Source: Bacteriovoracales bacterium (lineage in GTDB: Bacteria; Bdellovibrionota; Bacteriovoracia; Bacteriovoracales; Bacteriovoracaceae). Taken from it: DNA of 64,000 nucleotides. Below the pieces are notes generated by a model. It ran no database searches and had not been told where the DNA came from. It saw nothing but the letters and a program-made list of their open reading frames with translations. Position numbers and translations under genes: made by a program. The stretch is from contig JASBRV010000011.1 of the NCBI GenBank assembly GCA_030149295.1, positions 1-64,000 on the forward strand, written 5' to 3'. Below, piece by piece: positions 1 to 7,286 of the stretch; the stretch's first letter is position 1, and each line of letters opens with the position of its first letter.

Positions 1-56
1 GCGCTGGTTTTTCTAAATTTTTTGAAGTCTGCGATAAGTTCGTTGAGCTGTGACAT
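1..56 (-). CDS. N-terminus of an unknown protein cut by the window edge
   Basis: Reading leftwards, an ATG at 56-54 follows a perfect AGGAGG ribosome site (complement of 63-68) at 6-nt spacing. It opens a frame that runs off the window after 18 codons, beginning Met-Ser-Gln-Leu-Asn-Glu-Leu-Ile. The visible residues look like an amphipathic, Lys-rich helix with no signal peptide. Too little is present to name a family. The strong ribosome site is the main reason to believe it is a real gene start. Confidence 0.6.
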   Translation of the reverse strand, partial: MSQLNELIADFKKFRKTS

Positions 57-613
57 CCGTGTCCTCCTATCTTGAATGTTTGCTTCAAGTCTAGGAGGCA
101 GGGAGAATGACTTCAAGAACCTGCTTCACGCCTGACGTACAGAATACATACTACAGAAAGTAATTTTTGAGACATTGAAAACCTCTTGAATATTTGATAA
201 ATAAGAAACGTTTCTAGCTCAACTTTCTAGAGATGACAACATGCAAGAACTATTCATAGATTAGCCTTGCTCTCCCTTAGTGTGAAAATAATAGTGTTAA
301 TTCAGAGAGATAGAATAATTGTTGTCTGTGAAATAAGCCCCTCTACCAAACAAGTGAGGGTCGGAACTAAAATGTGAGAATTTTCTCGAACACAAGTATA
401 CTGAAAATTAGAGACTTTGAATAATAAAGCTAAGACCGCTATTTCACATCTTTAATTACCTACTCCTATAGAGAATACCTTGGCCCTATATAGGCCCTAA
501 AATGACTAAAAATGGCCAAAAAAAGAAGAAAATAGACAAAAAGAGCGAAGACCCAAAACTGCGTTAAGCATTTAAAATTATAACTAATTTAGCGAAATTG
601 CGAAGAGTGAAAA
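57..613. other. Gap without a recognisable protein gene
   Basis: About 560 bases with many stops in all frames. Visible items are an 18-codon frame at 107-163 behind AGGAGG, a small CCCCTC/GAGGGT hairpin near 340-365, and a 10-bp palindrome CCTATATAGG at 485-494. The right end is A-rich and runs into the hairpin at 614. A non-coding RNA ending at that hairpin is possible, but nothing here matches tmRNA, RNase P or another RNA I recognise. Confidence 0.4.
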
Positions 614-660
614 ATGGTGCTTTGGCACTCCAGTCCCGTGCACCATCTTTTTCTTTTATT
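614..660. terminator. Bidirectional hairpin terminator
   Basis: Arms ATGGTGC (614-620) and GCACCAT (640-646) pair perfectly around a 19-nt loop. CTTTTTCTTTT follows on the plus strand and TTTTTC on the minus strand. On the minus strand it lies 33 bases past the stop of the Pmp3-type gene and probably ends that transcript. On the plus strand it would end anything transcribed from the gap to its left. Confidence 0.6.
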
Positions 661-678
661 CCTTTTTTTTCGATCAAT

Positions 679-837
679 CTATCTCTTGGCAATAATCCAA
701 ACGGCATGAACTATGCCTGGAATATATCCTAAAAGAGTAAGAAGTATATTGAGCCAAAAAGCGCCACCTAATCCAACCTGAAGGAAGACCCCAAGAGGGG
801 GTAAGAGAATCGAAAAAATAATCCGTATAAAATCCAT
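679..837 (-). CDS. Pmp3/YqaE-family (UPF0057) small membrane protein
   Basis: This 52-residue protein is almost entirely two hydrophobic helices, about residues 4-22 and 28-48, joined by a Gly-rich turn (QVGLGG). The pattern PPLGVFLQ, then FWLNILLT, then GYIPGIVHA is the hallmark of the Pmp3/YqaE proteolipid family, inner-membrane peptides linked to salt, cold or membrane-potential stress. AAGGA precedes the ATG. The gene begins 9 bases after the stop of the nitroreductase gene on the same strand, so the two are probably co-transcribed and end at the hairpin at 614-646. The length of about 50 residues is normal for the family. Confidence 0.88.
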   Translation of the reverse strand: MDFIRIIFSILLPPLGVFLQVGLGGAFWLNILLTLLGYIPGIVHAVWIIAKR

Positions 838-846
838 AATAAATCC

Positions 847-1434
847 TTAATCAGTCTTTCTTCTTTTAAATTTGCCGTTAAATGAGATCTCATCTGTGCC
901 GAGACGTTCATTCATCTTTTCTTCTTTCTTAAGGTCATCAGGCAACTCTTTTGCAGGTCCTTTTTTACCGACGACAAAGGCACAGACAACTTGATATTCA
1001 TCATTGGGAATTTCTAGTTTTTCATAACAACTCTCATAGTGAATGCCTCCCATTCCATGGGTATAGAGACCTAGATCTCTTGCTTGCATGGTAAGCGCCA
1101 TCCAAGCAGCACCACAATCAAAGAGGGCATGTCTGTTTTCATTTCCTTTGGGGTCTTTTAAGTGAGCTACAATAAAACCAATAAGAGGAGCCTCTGCCGC
1201 CCATTCCTTATTAAAGTCATTAAGGAGACTCAAGTAGGTTTCGTAGTAGTCATCCCCTTTGTGAGCATAGAGAAAGGTCCAAGGTTGATGATTAAAGCTT
1301 GAAGGACTCCACCTCGCAGCCTCAAAGAGTTTGTGAATATCCTCGTCATAAAGGGGATAAGAAGAATCAAATGATCGCGGTGACCACCTCTTCATAAAAC
1401 GTTCTGATACTTCATAGTCTTCTTGTCTATTCAT
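847..1434 (-). CDS. Nitroreductase family protein
   Basis: A 195-residue FMN-dependent nitroreductase-fold enzyme, expected in the cytoplasm, reducing nitro compounds, quinones or similar with NAD(P)H. The N-terminal segment RWSPRSF (about residues 17-23), then ARWSPSSFNHQPW (about 41-53), is the FMN-phosphate binding pattern of the family. GGIHYES and a C-terminal VVGKKG stretch fit the usual fold, and the length is typical for a single-domain dimeric member. A GGAGG site sits at ideal distance before the ATG. The physiological substrate cannot be told from sequence. The Pmp3-type gene follows 9 bases downstream. Confidence 0.88.
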   Translation of the reverse strand: MNRQEDYEVSERFMKRWSPRSFDSSYPLYDEDIHKLFEAARWSPSSFNHQPWTFLYAHKGDDYYETYLSLLNDFNKEWAAEAPLIGFIVAHLKDPKGNENRHALFDCGAAWMALTMQARDLGLYTHGMGGIHYESCYEKLEIPNDEYQVVCAFVVGKKGPAKELPDDLKKEEKMNERLGTDEISFNGKFKRRKTD

Positions 1435-1623
1435 TATTAAACCTCCTTATTTAGGTAAAGTTTAGCGAAGGCACGATAATTTTGAATGAAGTGACTTTAT
1501 AGCTTCTGTGTAATTTCATTCACAATTGTTTAGAAATCTCCTCATGAAAAGCAAACTTTCTAAAAGAACGCCCTTGTCATTGAATTTAAAATAAAAGGAA
1601 TCATTCAAGAAAAGGAGTTCGAT

Positions 1624-2031
1624 ATGAGTGAGTCTATTAGAAAAGTTGAAGGCATAGGTGAAGAATACCAATCAAAACTTGAGTATATTGGCATTCACCA
1701 TGTCAGTGAGTTCATCGCCATGACTCAGACCCAAGAGCAAAGAGACGAGCTTGCAAGAAGGGCGGCCATTCCCGTTGGCCACATTGATAATTGGGCCTCT
1801 ATGCTTGACCTAACCCGCGTCGATGGCATTGGTTATCAATATGCCGAGCTTCTCACCTATTCTGGCGTAAAATCTGTTGAAGATTTTAGAAAGAGAAATC
1901 CCCACAATCTCCATGAGATTTTAATGGAAACTAACAACAAACATTTTTGTGGGACAGTACCTACAGAAAACGCGCTTGGGTCCCTTATTGAAAGCTCTAA
2001 GAAGCTAACGAATATCACCCAGCGCTACTGA
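1624..2031 (+). CDS. DUF4332 helix-hairpin-helix protein
   Basis: A 135-residue soluble protein with two helix-hairpin-helix-like repeats: VEGIGEEYQSKLEYIGIHHV near residues 8-27 and VDGIGYQYAELLTYSGVKSV near residues 66-85. Each has the GIG turn seen in DUF4332, a family of duplicated HhH motifs related to DNA-binding HhH proteins. AAGGAG lies just upstream of the ATG. It is a lone plus-strand gene between minus-strand neighbours and meets the lipoprotein gene tail to tail with a 2-base gap. DNA or nucleic-acid contact is plausible from the fold, but no enzyme motif is present. Confidence 0.75.
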   Translation: MSESIRKVEGIGEEYQSKLEYIGIHHVSEFIAMTQTQEQRDELARRAAIPVGHIDNWASMLDLTRVDGIGYQYAELLTYSGVKSVEDFRKRNPHNLHEILMETNNKHFCGTVPTENALGSLIESSKKLTNITQRY

Positions 2032-2033
2032 CT

Positions 2034-2348
2034 TTAGTCCCAGATAGAATAGATAACAGTGGCTACAGGTGGCTCAGCCATCCAATCCGTCATAACCTTC
2101 ATCAGTCCTGACTTCATTTTGAGAAGGCAGTATTCACCTGCATAAATTTCAGTGACCTCAAGTTTGGGAAGAAAGAAATCCACTTCCTGATCAAGCTTGG
2201 GGTTACATGATTTTTGGGCGGCTGCTTTCATGAGCTGCTCACAAGTCTTTTCACTTGGAATATCAATGACATTTTCAATAACAGTTCCTTCCTGACAGGC
2301 AACTGATGAAAAAGAAATTAAAAAGAATACTATTATGGCTTTTTTCAT
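2034..2348 (-). CDS. Small exported protein, probable lipoprotein, unknown function
   Basis: Starting at the ATG at 2348, which has AGGAAAG just upstream, the product is 104 residues beginning with Lys-Lys, a hydrophobic stretch (IIVFFLISFSS) and then VAC, a plausible though not perfect lipobox. An in-frame Met 17 codons upstream would bury the signal peptide, so I prefer the shorter form. The mature part has three further Cys (CEQLM, SCNPKL, YCLLKM) and no recognised domain. It is probably anchored in the outer membrane or periplasmic. Confidence 0.6.
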   Translation of the reverse strand: MKKAIIVFFLISFSSVACQEGTVIENVIDIPSEKTCEQLMKAAAQKSCNPKLDQEVDFFLPKLEVTEIYAGEYCLLKMKSGLMKVMTDWMAEPPVATVIYSIWD

Positions 2349-2487
2349 TTCTTTCCTACTTACTTGAGAGTCGTTTTGAGAACGAGCGTTGTAACACAAG
2401 ACTTAAAGAGTGGCTGTCCTCACTGTAAGTTTTACCCTAGAATTGAGGTACCCGAGTGAGGCCAATCTGTGTTAGCCTATAAGCAAG

Positions 2488-3372
2488 ATGATATCAAAAG
2501 AGCCAAAATTAACAGTACTGCAAAGCTTTTCAAACGATGCCGCCAACAAAGTCATCACCCTTGGTAGAGTGGTCAGGAATTATCGTAGGGCCCATTTCTT
2601 TGAAGGCCAAAAACGCTTCAATCACTTTCTCAATATTGCCAAATTATACCTTTCCCAAAATTGGGGAGGATCACTCCCAAGCTCAGAGGACACGCAAAAA
2701 ATAGAGGTTCGCGAGGGTTACTTTCTTCATAAGTCAGATAGAATTCCGTCACTTAATTTAGCCGTTGAAACAAAAGAGCTAACAATAGAAAGAAACGCTC
2801 AGACAAAGAGAATCATTGTCAGTGATTTTGACGATACCATTATTAAAAGTCGCGCAACATCCCTTACTCGCCTTATTCTCACAACCCTTTTTAAGCCCAT
2901 TGGCAAGCGAGAAGTTTTCCCAGAGGTCTCAAGCTTTTATAAACGCCTTCAAGGCCAAAATAACCTCTTCTTCTATATTTCTAGTTCAACATGGAATATC
3001 TACCCCCTCCTTCGTGGCTTTCTTGAGCACTCTGACTTACCTCAGGGCATTCTCCTTCTCAAAGAAATGAAACTTGAAAGTAAACCCCAAGAGACAACTC
3101 TTAAACACTCTCATAAATTAGAAAAGATCCAGTCCCTCATCGATTTCTATGATGATCTTCCCTTTATCCTCATTGGTGATGCTGGGCAAGAGGACAGCCA
3201 AATCTACCAAAGAGTCGCCGAGCTCAATCCCGGACGAATTGAAGTGATTCTTATTCGTCACAAGTGGTGGGAGCGTGTTATGGAAAAAGAAAATGAAATC
3301 AGCAAAGTTTCAGGGACTAAGCTTATTTATTTTAATAATCTTAATGACGTTCAAGACCTTCCCCTAGACTAA
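2488..3372 (+). CDS. App1-type (DUF2183) phosphatase-domain protein
   Basis: 294 residues. The C-terminal two thirds match the catalytic domain of App1-like phosphatidate phosphatases, which have a HAD-like active site. DFDDT (residues 113-117) is the DxDxT nucleophile motif, YISSSTWNIYPLL (about 163-175) matches the conserved Ser-x-Trp-Asn-x-Tyr-Pro segment, and GDAGQEDSQIY (about 230-240) is the second acidic motif. The N-terminal 100 residues are family-variable. There is no signal peptide, although many family members are reported as membrane-associated. No clear ribosome site precedes the ATG. TGTTAGCCT lies 9 bases upstream and could be a weak extended -10, so the gene may be leaderless. 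Dephosphorylation of phosphatidic acid is inferred from the family only. Confidence 0.75.
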   Translation: MISKEPKLTVLQSFSNDAANKVITLGRVVRNYRRAHFFEGQKRFNHFLNIAKLYLSQNWGGSLPSSEDTQKIEVREGYFLHKSDRIPSLNLAVETKELTIERNAQTKRIIVSDFDDTIIKSRATSLTRLILTTLFKPIGKREVFPEVSSFYKRLQGQNNLFFYISSSTWNIYPLLRGFLEHSDLPQGILLLKEMKLESKPQETTLKHSHKLEKIQSLIDFYDDLPFILIGDAGQEDSQIYQRVAELNPGRIEVILIRHKWWERVMEKENEISKVSGTKLIYFNNLNDVQDLPLD

Positions 3373-3411
3373 GGGGTCAAAGTATTCCCAATAAAATTAT
3401 TTTCTCCTCAG

Positions 3412-3420
3412 TGCTAAAAT
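3412..3420 (+). promoter_or_regulatory. Extended -10 box (TGCTAAAAT) 6 nt before a start codon
   Basis: TGCTAAAAT ends 6 bases before the ATG at 3427, placing the expected transcription start on or next to that ATG. An AAAGGA also lies in between, so a normal ribosome-site start from a promoter further upstream remains possible. Confidence 0.4.
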
Positions 3421-3426
3421 AAAGGA

Positions 3427-3636
3427 ATGAAAAAGGGCTGTCTTCGTTGCAAACATTACTTTTCGACCTTCGATCCTCAAAAACCAAGAGGCTGTAAGCT
3501 CTACGGCATGAAGTCTCACGCCTTCCCCTCCCTAATCGTTAAAAATGAGACGGGAAGCGACTGCATGGGCTTTCAGGAGAAAGTAAAGCGAAAGACTGAG
3601 GAAAAGGTCAATTTAAACGATCCTAAGTACTGGTAA
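3427..3636 (+). CDS. Small four-cysteine protein (often mislabelled uracil-DNA glycosylase)
   Basis: A 69-residue protein with CLRCKHYFSTFDPQKPRGC at residues 5-23, a conserved F/Y-G-x-K-S segment, and a fourth Cys in GSDCMGF. CxxC-x(13)-C-x(n)-C suggests a small zinc knuckle. Homologues with CxxCxYYxTWD and PxGC are widespread in Gram-negative genomes and often carry the name uracil-DNA glycosylase, although the protein is far too short for that enzyme and has none of its motifs. The role is unknown. The start overlaps a possible leaderless arrangement (box at 3412-3420). Confidence 0.75.
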   Translation: MKKGCLRCKHYFSTFDPQKPRGCKLYGMKSHAFPSLIVKNETGSDCMGFQEKVKRKTEEKVNLNDPKYW

Positions 3637-3716
3637 TCACGTCCCTCTCATCTAAGAACTTTTCAAGCGACATTCTAGAGTTCATAATTTCCCCTCACTA
3701 AAATTTAGAGGTCATT

Positions 3717-4166
3717 ATGAAAAAGATAGCTCTTCTCATCTCCCTTCTCGTTTGCACAACTTCCTTTGCTCAGTCCTTTGGAAAGAAAGTGTCGAAATCT
3801 GAACTAACCCCCATTAGTGAGTTACTGGCCGATGTGAAAAAGTTTGAAAAGAAAGAAGTCACGATCAAGGGCATGGTTACCAATGTCTGCTCGATGCGTG
3901 GCTGTTGGATGGAATTTGCGAGTGATAAAGAATACCAAAGCCTAAGGATCAAAGTTCGTGATGGTGACATGGTTTTCCCCATAAGTGCTAAGGGTAAGAT
4001 CGCCTATGCTACGGGAACACTCAATCACACAACTTTCTCTAAAGATCAGCTCATCTCCTTTGCCCAAAAGAGAGCAGAGAAAACGGGTAAGCCCGCCGAC
4101 CTCTCAAAGATCACAGGACCTGAAACCTACTACCAATTCATTCCGGTTGGTGTGACGATTGAGTAA
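3717..4166 (+). CDS. DUF4920 exported protein
   Basis: 149 residues with a clean signal peptide (MKKIALLISLLVCTTSFAQS, cleavage after Ala-18). The mature part has the DUF4920 layout: VTIKGMVTNVCSMRGCWME near residues 47-65, with two Cys flanking Met-Arg-Gly, then a beta-rich segment ending in a TGxL turn. The CSxxGCW pattern resembles OB-fold periplasmic proteins and may bind a metal or form a disulfide. GAGG precedes the ATG. The last 8 bases overlap the PepSY-type membrane gene, so the two are translationally coupled and probably act together at the inner membrane. Confidence 0.78.
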   Translation: MKKIALLISLLVCTTSFAQSFGKKVSKSELTPISELLADVKKFEKKEVTIKGMVTNVCSMRGCWMEFASDKEYQSLRIKVRDGDMVFPISAKGKIAYATGTLNHTTFSKDQLISFAQKRAEKTGKPADLSKITGPETYYQFIPVGVTIE

Positions 4167-4722
4167 GAAAAAGAAAAACCTCTTTCTTCTTAATCGCAGT
4201 CTTCATCGCGATATTGGTTACCTCAGCATTGGCTTTACCATTATCTTTGCCCTGAGTGGTTTAGCGCTTAACCATAGAGATGACTGGAATCCTAATTACT
4301 CCATGCAAAGAGAAGTGGTTAAGCTAAGCCCTGAAGAGCGCTCAAGTGAAGAAGTTCTCTTAGAGGCCAGGAACCACTTCTCCCTTCCCGAGAAAATGAA
4401 GGGTAAATTTTGGGTCGACCCCAATCAACTCAAGGTTTTCTACCCTCAAGACACCACGCTGATTTACCTTAAAGATAAGAGTGAACTGCATTTTGAAAAG
4501 ATCACACCACGCTTTCTTCTTCGCCGCTTCAATGGTCTTCATGTCAATGAGTTAAAAAGTTATTGGATTGCTGCTTCTGACGTCTATTCCCTGTGCCTCT
4601 TGTACTTGGCCCTCAGCGCTCTCTTTATGGTCAAAGGAAAATATGGCATCAAAGGGCGCGGTGGAATCCTCACCCTCATAGGCCTTATTATTCCGGCCTT
4701 CTTCTTCTTTCAGATTATTTAA
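4159..4722 (+). CDS. PepSY-associated TM helix protein
   Basis: 187 residues from a TTG start that lies inside the end of the DUF4920 gene (8-base overlap), which implies coupling. An N-terminal LHRDIGYLSIGF leads into a hydrophobic helix ending in GLALNHRDDWNP, the LNHR[DE]D signature of PepSY-associated membrane proteins. Two more hydrophobic helices lie near residues 137-155 and 168-187. The middle (about 45-125) is a soluble domain, probably periplasmic. Relatives accompany iron or copper reductases and periplasmic redox proteins, but no haem ligand pattern is certain here. The 3' end overlaps the convergent mnmA by 8 bases. Confidence 0.72.
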   Translation: MSKKKKNLFLLNRSLHRDIGYLSIGFTIIFALSGLALNHRDDWNPNYSMQREVVKLSPEERSSEEVLLEARNHFSLPEKMKGKFWVDPNQLKVFYPQDTTLIYLKDKSELHFEKITPRFLLRRFNGLHVNELKSYWIAASDVYSLCLLYLALSALFMVKGKYGIKGRGGILTLIGLIIPAFFFFQII

Positions 4723-5860
4723 CTTCGTTGAGATTGAGTCCGTCTTCATAGAGAGAAGCGCCTCTTTTTTGAATCATTCCCCCACCAAGGCACACACTGT
4801 GCTCGCCTAATTGCTGATAGAGAACAATACTCTGGCGGAGTGCGATCCCTCTTTGAGGCTCATCAAAGACCACATGAAGACGATCCTCCTCAACAGAGAC
4901 AATCTTACAGCGCTGATCTTTTTGACGATAACGAATCTTAGCAGTGCACTCAAAAGGCAGAGAATTTTTAAGCTTTGAGAGAAAGTCTTTCTCCACAAAA
5001 CTCAATTCATTGGCCCAAAGCTCACTTGCGTAGAGGGCCGGATGCTCCTCTCCTCTCTCGACGACCACCACATTTTGCTCAACATTTTTATCGACAACAA
5101 ACCACGGCTCCCCCTGACCACCAAGACCAAGGCCCTTACGCTGACCAATGGTATAATAGGCCATGCCATCATGTTGCCCCACAACCGTGCCATCAAGAGT
5201 CTGAAACTCTCCTGGCTTGATATGAATATACTGGCTTAGAAAATTCTTAAAGTTGCGCTCACCGATAAAACAAATTCCGGTAGAGTCCTTCTTCGCTTTG
5301 GTGGCGAGATCATATTTCTTTGCAATCTCTCGCACTTCACTCTTTTGAAGATGACCAAGGGGAAAGAGCACCTTCTTAAGAATTTCCTCTTTCATAGTGT
5401 AGAGAAAGTAGGTCTGATCCTTATTATTATCGAGACCTTTAACGAGGTAAGTTCCCTCTTCTGTGTCCACTCTCTGACAATAGTGACCAGTGGCCAAGTA
5501 GTCAGCCCCGAGTTCCATCGCCTTTTCAAAGAAGACTTTAAATTTAATTTCACGATTACAAAGAATATCAGGATTGGGAGTGTAGCCATTTCTATACTCC
5601 TCAACAAAGTGAGAAAAGACATTCTCACGGTACTCTTTGACAAACTCAACGCTGTAATAGGGAATATCAAGTTTCTCACAGACCTTCACCACATCGGCGA
5701 ATTCTTTTGAGGCCTGGCACACGCCATTTTCATCCTCTTCTTCCCAATTTTTCATGAATAGGCCAATGACGTTGTAGCCCTGCTCTTTTAAAAGGGCAGC
5801 ACAAACTGAGGAGTCCACTCCTCCGCTCATTCCAACAATGACTGTTTTATTCGCTTCCAT
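4715..5860 (-). CDS. mnmA: tRNA-specific 2-thiouridylase MnmA
   Basis: 381 residues, full family length. MnmA adenylates and then thiolates U34 of tRNA-Lys, -Glu and -Gln in the cytoplasm. All key parts are visible: PP-loop SGGVDSS (12-18), catalytic Cys-101 in NPDILCNRE, ATGHYCQ (123-129), the D-TGICFIGERNF segment holding catalytic Cys-197, and a C-terminal beta-barrel. The ATG has no ribosome site; instead TGCTATAGT ends 9 bases upstream, suggesting a leaderless or near-leaderless mRNA. A diverged paralogue without either catalytic Cys lies immediately upstream on the same strand. The 3' end overlaps the convergent PepSY-type gene by 8 bases. Confidence 0.96.
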   Translation of the reverse strand: MEANKTVIVGMSGGVDSSVCAALLKEQGYNVIGLFMKNWEEEDENGVCQASKEFADVVKVCEKLDIPYYSVEFVKEYRENVFSHFVEEYRNGYTPNPDILCNREIKFKVFFEKAMELGADYLATGHYCQRVDTEEGTYLVKGLDNNKDQTYFLYTMKEEILKKVLFPLGHLQKSEVREIAKKYDLATKAKKDSTGICFIGERNFKNFLSQYIHIKPGEFQTLDGTVVGQHDGMAYYTIGQRKGLGLGGQGEPWFVVDKNVEQNVVVVERGEEHPALYASELWANELSFVEKDFLSKLKNSLPFECTAKIRYRQKDQRCKIVSVEEDRLHVVFDEPQRGIALRQSIVLYQQLGEHSVCLGGGMIQKRGASLYEDGLNLNEVK

Positions 5861-5869
5861 AGGTCGGGC

Positions 5870-5878
5870 ACTATAGCA
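5870..5878 (-). promoter_or_regulatory. Extended -10 box (TGCTATAGT) just upstream of mnmA
   Basis: On the minus strand TGCTATAGT lies with 9 bases between its last base and the mnmA ATG. No Shine-Dalgarno sequence occurs in those 9 bases, so transcript and translation probably begin within a few bases of each other. Confidence 0.5.
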
Positions 5879-5903
5879 TAAAGAAAAGCCCGTTTTGAAG
5901 CGC

Positions 5904-7151
5904 TTAGTGTTTAAACCTGTAAATATCGACCTTTTCTACCTCTTCTTCTAACTCAATATCCTCTTTCTTCTTGGGAAAGGAGCGAAGTTTACCATTTTCG
6001 ATGAGACCACAAGTGCGAACCTCTGCTGAAGCCACAACACGCCCCATGGGACCTTTTCGGTTGTAGAGGGTGATAAACTCGCCCTGGTGAATAAGCCCCG
6101 TTTGTTTAGCATTGAGCTTCAACTCTCCAAAACGATTATTGTAGGGATAGAAAATTCCAGGAACTTTTTCAGCTCCTTCACTAAAGCGAAAAAAGACTTC
6201 AAGTGGGGACGAGAGATCAGTACCAGGAGGTACCTTTACTTGGGTGAGGACGATGGTATCGTACTCAAGATCCTCGTTATAACCCATGTAAACAACTCCC
6301 GCTCGATAGCGAAAACCAATCACTTCAAAGTTCTTATCAAGGGGCACACCACTTTTGGTTTTAATATTGGACTCCCCTAATCCGAAATGGTGAATCCCAT
6401 CGTGCTCGCCGAGAATAGAATCATTCTTATAATCAATAATATTTCCCTCTTTAAAGAGTTTCTTTGGGGCACGCTCTTCAATAAAGGCGCCGAGCTTTTT
6501 AAGCATGAGACTCTTTTTAGATTCGGGATCATTGGGGAGGTATTTGAGATTAAGAGACTTCGCAATTCTTTCAACCTCACTCTTTCTCATGTCACTCAGA
6601 GGCAATAAGAGGGTCGCAAGCGTTGGCGGGTCAACCGTTGAAAGAAGATCACTTTGATCATTTTCAAGGTCATTACTAACAAAAATATGGTGGGTTTTAA
6701 GACTAATATTGTGAACAATTTTGGCATAGTGACCGGTCGCCACTTTTTCGGCGCCTAGCTGAGCGGCCTTCTTCTTTAAGACCTCCAAGATGAGACGGCT
6801 GGTCGCTGCTTTAGGTGCAAAGCTTCGCCCGCCAATCCGGGCACCAATCACTCGATCTGTGACGTAGTGCTGATACTCAGTAGCCGCTTGAACCGCGTAA
6901 AAAGGCAGCCCAAGCTCATCGGCGAGGGCCTTTACTGCATCGAGATCTTTAATCTGATAGACTCCCTCAAATGGGGCCTTTGGCAGCTCATCGCCATTTT
7001 CATTGTAACGAAGGGAGGTTCTTTCAAGCTCTTCAGAATAGAAATTAAGGCCCAGAAGAATGACATCATGGCCTTGCTTCTTGAGAAGATAAGCCCCGAC
7101 AACAGAATCAATATTGCCACTAAAGCCCATCACAATCTTCAAAACGTCCAT
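5904..7151 (-). CDS. Catalytically degenerate MnmA-like paralogue
   Basis: From the ATG at 7151 the product has 415 residues (earlier in-frame starts at 7172 and 7202 are possible) and aligns by eye with MnmA over its whole length. Shared segments are the N-terminal Rossmann start, ATGHYAKI, LLPLSDMRKSEVERIAK, GEHDGIHHFGLGE (equivalent to GQHDGMAYYTIGQ) and the C-terminal barrel. The chemistry is gone. The PP-loop reads SGNIDSV instead of SGGVDSS. The first catalytic Cys (NPD-LCN in MnmA) is replaced within GRSFAPKAATSRLIL. The second (TGICFIGE) is replaced within ESKKSLMLKK. It ends 43 bases before mnmA on the same strand. A tRNA-binding or regulatory role with MnmA is plausible but inferred. 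Confidence 0.75.
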   Translation of the reverse strand: MDVLKIVMGFSGNIDSVVGAYLLKKQGHDVILLGLNFYSEELERTSLRYNENGDELPKAPFEGVYQIKDLDAVKALADELGLPFYAVQAATEYQHYVTDRVIGARIGGRSFAPKAATSRLILEVLKKKAAQLGAEKVATGHYAKIVHNISLKTHHIFVSNDLENDQSDLLSTVDPPTLATLLLPLSDMRKSEVERIAKSLNLKYLPNDPESKKSLMLKKLGAFIEERAPKKLFKEGNIIDYKNDSILGEHDGIHHFGLGESNIKTKSGVPLDKNFEVIGFRYRAGVVYMGYNEDLEYDTIVLTQVKVPPGTDLSSPLEVFFRFSEGAEKVPGIFYPYNNRFGELKLNAKQTGLIHQGEFITLYNRKGPMGRVVASAEVRTCGLIENGKLRSFPKKKEDIELEEEVEKVDIYRFKH

Positions 7152-7170
7152 CCTTGGTTTGCTTTGTTTC

Positions 7171-7179
7171 ATTATAGCA
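7171..7179 (-). promoter_or_regulatory. Consensus extended -10 box (TGCTATAAT)
   Basis: A perfect TGnTATAAT on the minus strand, 19 bases before the ATG at 7151. It overlaps the alternative ATG at 7172, so that start would lie upstream of the predicted transcript start. This supports translation from 7151. Confidence 0.55.
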
Positions 7180-7286
7180 AATTTGAGTCTTTGCTCCCAC
7201 ACGCGACACTAGGCAGCATTTACCCCTCACCTCACTTTATGACGCTATGCTTGGTAAAATAACACCCGTTAACCGAAAAGGAAGTT

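Noticed and set aside
107-163. An 18-codon frame (M-T-S-R-T-C...) behind a strong AGGAGG on the plus strand
   Set aside because: The ribosome site is good, but the frame is very short, has no recognisable feature, and the AGGAGG may be chance in a G-rich stretch. No comparative evidence is available.
614-646. Possible tRNA or tmRNA end (GCACCA at the 3' side)
   Set aside because: No acceptor, D or anticodon arms fit, and there is no TTCGA-type T-loop. The simple hairpin with T-run explains it.
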